A model generated the notes under the pieces. The model saw only the letters and a list, made by a program, of their open reading frames with translations. It ran no database searches and was not told the DNA's origin. DNA of 64,000 nt from Silene latifolia (taxonomy: Eukaryota; Streptophyta; Magnoliopsida; Caryophyllales; Caryophyllaceae): NCBI RefSeq assembly GCF_048544455.1, contig NC_133532.1:12154948-12218947 (forward strand), read 5' to 3'. A program made the translations under genes and the position numbers. The first letter of the stretch is position 1, and the number at the start of each line of letters is the position of its first letter. Of this stretch, positions 59,120 to 64,000 are shown piece after piece.

Positions 59120-60653
59120 TGTAATAACCCGAATTTCTGTAGTTACTCTGTGCGACACTCAGCCGAGTAAAAGTCACTCGACCGAGTGTGTTAGTCTACT
59201 CGACCGAGTAGACCTGTGTAGTGTTGAGATTTGTTCTACCGGCTGTCACTCGGCCGAGTGAGTGGTTCACTCGACCGAGTGAACATATCACTCGACCGAG
59301 TGTCACGGGAACTGCTGAGTTCCGCGTGGGCTTGCTTTGATGGGCTTTGATATATATACCCTATTTTCTGATTTTTCTCATTCCAAAACCCTAACTCCTT
59401 CTCTCTAAACCCCTCCCACATCTCTCTACAATCCCTCCTTCTCTAAATCCTAGATTTACAACTAAGGGTGAAGATTTTGGAAGATTCATTCACATATTCT
59501 TGTTCCTTGTAACTTGGTGAGTATTATACTACCTTTTTCCCTTTAATTTGGATAATTCGTTTTAAGACTAAAACCCTAGAACTTGGGGGGTTTTGATGGG
59601 TATTGTTAATTAGTATTAGGAGTGGTTATTGGGTTATAATGAAGGGTTAATTAGTAGTTTTATGTGTTGTAGGATGTTTTGTGATAGTTGTTATGGAATT
59701 ATGTAGGATGAGACGGTTTTATGATATGGATGCTTGGTGGTTTCGAATTTGCTTGTGAAGAATGCTAAAAGGTAGATTAATCCTACTCGGTTTCAATAAT
59801 GTTGGTGTTGTGGTTAGCTTTGCATAATTAGGGCATTTGCATTATAATATGTTTAGTGGTAATTGCATCATTAAGAGGATGATTATGATATGTTGGTTAT
59901 GGTTCATGAATGGGTCGTTATCATATGTTGGGGGATTTGTTGTTTTTATCGTTGTATTGTTGTCGTTGTTGTTGATTTGGAGACGTAAGATGGTTGGGAG
60001 ACCGTCTTACGCTTAAGTCGCCTCTTGGAGCTTCCCACTCCAAGAGGGTTGTATGTGCACATTAATGACTTGAGTTACGGAGGGACACGTGTGGTTGAGA
60101 CACGATGTCTGGCAGGAGATCCGGTTGGTTTCGGACCGCACGCCCGGGCGTGTCCGTTACGTTTGTGGTTGTTGGTATGTCTGGGCGTGTCCCGGTACCA
60201 GTGTGGTTGTCGGTATGTCTAGGCGTGTTCCGGTACCGTGGTGGTGGTGGTGGTTTGATAGCGTCTCATTCATATTAGTAGTCATGTTGCATGTTCACAT
60301 TTGAGTCGTGTCATTTTTTATTGGTTTATTGAAACTGACGTTTGTTGTGTTTCCGCGTTTGTCACCTGACTCTTTTGGGGTGGCCTATGTCGATCCATAT
60401 GATATCCTTTGGTCATATGGGGAGCAGGTTAGGTAGAGATTGTTGGATAGTACGCGGGAGACGGGACGAGCTTGATGATATCACAAGACGAGTCTAGTCG
60501 ATTAGAAAAGTATAGTTGTCATGAGTTGTATCTTTATTCATTTGTTTCATGTTTATTTATAAAATGTTCTTTTATTGAAGTTTTTAAACACTGCCTCGGG
60601 AAATCGAGATGGTAACGATCCAATTATCTTGGACGGATAGTTGGGGTGTTACA
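59120..60653. mobile_element. Solo LTR with tgtaataaccc..ggggtgttaca ends
   Basis: About 1.53 kb, starts TGTAATAACCCG and ends GGGGTGTTACA, with 5-bp flanks gatag and gctag that differ at one base. Non-coding. Six copies of the palindrome ACTCGRCCGAGT (one as ACTCAGCCGAGT) lie at 59157-59305. Probably Ty3-gypsy by its ends, not proven. Confidence 0.65.
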
Positions 60654-60989
60654 GCTAGTAGGTGGTGGAGGTTGACCATGCGCCGCCGTCGGATAGAGTA
60701 TCAACGGCGGTGGTCGGTCAAGGGGGATATGGGTAGCGCGAAGTGGTAGGTGGCGGTGATGGTGGTCTAGTAGAAAGGGTGGTTAGTTAATTAAAGGGTG
60801 AAACTTTTGGCTAATCTCATTTCTTTCTTCTTATTTTCCTTTTCCGATTCCCTTTTTTCCGATCCGTATTCTAACCAAATGCCCCCTTAATACTTTCTAA
60901 TACTTTACATGAATTTGTAATAAAAAAAACCATTAATTATGCTTTTTTATTATCTCACTGGGTTGCACACTCAAGGAGAAGATCGCTAG

Positions 60990-61645
60990 ACAAAAGATTA
61001 AGTTCGTTTGAGAGTCCGCTAATGAATCAACTAATAGTGAAGCTCTGGCAAACATAATAATTTGGGAAATCGGAAATTTACTTTTAAAATTTTTTACAAT
61101 TTTTTATGATCGTTTCTAAAATTAAATTATGGCCAACTTGATAATGTTTTATTTAGATGAATTATTGATAATTCTTCTAATTGAAGCAGCTTATTAGCGA
61201 CTTGGTAACTAAATTCATTTGTCTATGTATATTAAATATATGACCAGTCTATATATTTTGTGCAATGTTATTTTGGTGTATCATTCAAATATGTCGAATG
61301 AATAATTCTTCTAAAATGGAGTAGTTTATTAGCATTATAGCAAGTTGGTAACTAAGTTTACTTGTCTATGTAAATTGAGTAGGACCTGTACGTCTATACA
61401 TTTTATGCAATGCAAGAGTTTATGTGAGAGTCCGCGACTAAATCACATAATAGTATAACTTGCAAAAAACATAATTTAGAAAAATTGGGAATTCACTTCT
61501 AAAAGATTTTACATTTTGTAAGGCCGTTTCAAAAATTAAATTAATTATGGCCAGGTTGGTAATATTTTATTTAGATTAATTATTAAGTGTACTATTATTA
61601 TAGTGACTTGATAACTAAATTTACTTGTCACATACTTACGATCCG
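60990..61645. repeat. Diverged tandem duplication, with relatives at 58060-58260
   Basis: Blocks with gagagtccgc, aaattaaattatggccaa and taactaaatttacttgtcta occur at 61000-61235 and again at 61410-61640. A unit of about 140-165 bp (taactaaatttacttg...) occurs at 58077, 58213, 61206, 61347 and 61611. No protein is coded. Confidence 0.6.
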
Positions 61646-62302
61646 TACAAAATAAAGGGGAAGTTTAATCAGTATTGTCGACTCTCTCAAGATTTTTCAG
61701 TTCGCTTTCTGTAGATATTCTGATTACGAGAAGTTGCGTCCTGTCGGTATCTCTTGCAATGCCTGCAAATAGCAAGCATCCACGATATTACAGTGAATCT
61801 TTAGCTTTCTTGCTTTTCTCTAATTGGGTCATTGTGACATTATGTGCATGAGTAAGTTGCCTAGTCAGAATACCAAAGATCCCCTCTGAAATGTTCAATT
61901 TGTTTTTTTTACTGAAAATGGCTAAAAAAAATGTACGGAGCATATGAAATTTATTAGTATCTCCACTATTTACCTTTTTTACCCTTTTTACCGATAAAAA
62001 ATAAAATGGGCCTAATTAATATGGAAGAAATAATAATTTATTATCGGTCCTAATTTTCGCAGTACACATTTTACTCATCGCAGTACGCTTGTGATCATAT
62101 TACCCTTCTCATTTCCTCTTCGATTTTTCCTCTCTAACCTCTCTCTAGTGTTTTTTCTCTCTAAAATGTCAATACATGCACCAATTCATCTCAAATTCCA
62201 CTTTATTATTAACAATACAATACAAACGAACAAATGCTAATTCATGCCAAAATTAAAACTTTGTTACTCAAAACCTAAGCATTAGCAGTATAATTTCGAA
62301 TA

Positions 62303-62599
62303 TTAGGCAGTTGATGTCCATATATATCGAGGGAGCGTCGTCGTCGGTGGGGATGCAGCGGCGAGTATTTGACTATTTGGCATATGTGGACAACTTGCCC
62401 AATTTGAGTCTGTGAATCCTTTCAACTTTAATCCTCCGCCACTTTCGATCATTATTCCTATGTCAACGAGTGTAATATCTGACCTTTTCGAAACTAGAAC
62501 CCGGCTCGAATAGTGGGAGACCCATATGAGAAGTGTGTCTTGGCCTGTGGGTAGGAAACTTTGCGCGTGAGAGTCAATCGGGGAGGAATTCGAAGGCAT
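62303..62599 (-). mobile_element. Copia RNase H fossil fragment
   Basis: The minus-strand frame contains LKGFTDSNWASCP, the copia RNase H hallmark, next to unrelated sequence. A small broken scrap with no LTRs seen. Confidence 0.5.
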
Positions 62600-62879
62600 T
62601 TTATGGTAACTTGGCTTGTAGCCATTTTATGGTAAAATGCTACTATTACCTGATAAAGTGTTATCATCATTTTCAGAGTAAAAATTGTGACATTTTGTCA
62701 GTCTTATTTCAGATCATCTGAAGCCAGACTTATTGTTCGTTACATAAGGATCCTCTCCGTTTCTTAAAAAGAAATGGAGGTCCATTACTTCTCAATGGTC
62801 TGGATTAAATCTGGGCTCGATCGGATGGTTGTAGATTTATTTTGAAATAAAAAGATAAATGAATGAGATTTATAATATA

Positions 62880-63096
62880 CTCCCACCTATTCAATATAAA
62901 CTTCCCTATTTCCTTTTCCGTCTATTTACAATAACTTCCCTATTTCCTTTTTTGGTAAATGTTTGTGTGGTCCAAATTTAATTGTATGGTGGGTAGTTTA
63001 TTTGTTTGGTCCAATTTTATTTATATGGTAGGGTAGCGTGTTTTCTTAATTTTTGTGTTAAGATAAAATGAGAGGTTTATTGTGAATAGGAGGGAC
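62880..63096. mobile_element. Stowaway-like MITE, relative of 141-358
   Basis: 217 bp with inverted ends, TA on both sides and internal gtttgtgtggtccaaattta-type sequence, matching the complement of the copy at the left edge. Confidence 0.75.
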
Positions 63097-63484
63097 TATG
63101 ATATAGTATTGTTTTTTGAGAGAAAATCGAGAGAAAAGAAATTGAGAAAATCCTTTTTTACATTCTACATACTCTTAATCATTTCATTTATTTACCCTAC
63201 ATGTTGACAAAGTTTTCATCGTTTAGATGAACCCTTTAACTCCGTAATCGGCTCCACGACTAATCACACTTAAGGTCAGTGGTGAAGCGAGGGAAACTAG
63301 CGGGGGCGCTTGTTTCCGTTGAAAATGGAAAAATCCGAAATTTTTAGTTTAATTTCTGAAAAGTTTTTCAAAATTACCATATGAAATTACTCTTTTGCTC
63401 CCCTAACATGGAATCCTGGCTCCACTACTGCTTAAAGTTAGAGCTGACATACGAGGACATGACACAAAAACACGACACAAACTC

Positions 63485-64000
63485 TGTAACACCCCCATAC
63501 TCCAAGTGCCTTACGGGACCACTCGGGTATAAAGATGTTACCATCTCGGTTGCCCGAGGCAATGATAATCATAAGACGATAACGAAACAACATTTAAATA
63601 GTATAACTTTAGTGAATAAGATACAATCCAAAACCAAATACCATAATACGGTTACATGTTCTCAAAACCAACTGTCTACTCAACTAAATGAAATGTTTAA
63701 TAAACTAATCATGCTACAGCGGAAGACTCTATCATCAGACAGTGGCACATCCCAGCTATCGCATGTAACTTGACTCATACCTGCTCAAAAACGCTCACCA
63801 TCCCCGAATGGATCACCACAGTTTTAAAACAATAAACGGGGTCAGTACTAATCACACAATTTATATAAACCAACAAAGACAAGAATAAAAAAACTCAATC
63901 ATCACGGATATACTCGAACTCCAATCCCAACTCCACAATCCCGACTACACACTAAAGTGTGTAGCCCCGCTGCAGTGCCCATCGCAATGAGGTCACTCCA
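63485..64000 (+). mobile_element. Start of an LTR element running off the right edge
   Basis: Sequence from tgtaacacccccatactcc onward (with gttaccatctcggttgcccg) is typical of the LTR start of a common plant LTR retrotransposon family. The open frame at 63381-63773 runs across this boundary and is not a host gene. The other end is outside the window. Confidence 0.5.

Larger units (their letters stand above)
57429..64000. other. Gene-free right end of the window
   Basis: No host gene is supported. It holds the retroposed bit at 57905-58039, duplicated AT-rich blocks, a solo LTR inside a purine/pyrimidine-biased foldback-like region (about 58690-60890), a copia scrap, a MITE and the start of an LTR at the edge. 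Confidence 0.5.

Noticed and set aside
63381-63773. 130-codon open frame at the right end
   Set aside because: It crosses the start of an LTR at 63485 and its text matches common LTR sequence, not a host protein.
1-64000. CRISPR arrays, operons or bacterial elements
   Set aside because: No spaced identical repeats of that kind; gene structure is plant nuclear.

Overview
This is nuclear DNA of a flowering plant. Genes have many short GT-AG introns, the spacers are AT-rich and full of plant transposons (CACTA, copia, TRIM, Stowaway, hAT, Mutator and SINE types), and every host gene recognised is a plant family. The many MITEs whose ends begin ctccctcc and the triterpene genes suggest a core eudicot, probably Caryophyllales, but no marker gene fixes the species.

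Layout: all five host genes lie on the minus strand. OSC1 (25163 down to 414, its last exons off the left edge) and OSC2 (34531 to 27992) are tandem oxidosqualene cyclases of the beta-amyrin synthase type. Next come a STRUBBELIG-family LRR receptor-like kinase (43828-38089), an OCT7-like major-facilitator transporter (48845-45242) and a CYP716A-type cytochrome P450 (57428-52110). The rest, 57.4-64 kb, has no host gene that I can support and holds duplicated AT-rich blocks, MITEs, a solo LTR and the start of another LTR.

The genes suggest a small triterpene (oleanane saponin) gene neighbourhood. Two beta-amyrin synthase-like enzymes would make the pentacyclic skeleton, and the CYP716A enzyme 18 kb away would be expected to oxidise beta-amyrin, in this family typically three times at C-28 to give oleanolic acid. 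The receptor kinase and transporter between them have no established link to this pathway.

OSC1 intron 11 is 15.6 kb long because of a three-level nest: a decayed copia element is split by a TG..CA solo LTR (target duplication CATAG), which is itself split by a 9,079-bp CACTA transposon (8247-17325, target duplication TAA). That transposon encodes a TNP2-type transposase and a second, multi-exon gene ending in a Ulp1-type cysteine protease. Every OSC1 exon in the window nevertheless joins in frame. OSC2 joins into a complete 760-residue protein. Exon boundaries were set by eye from GT/AG sites and reading-frame closure, with no transcript data.
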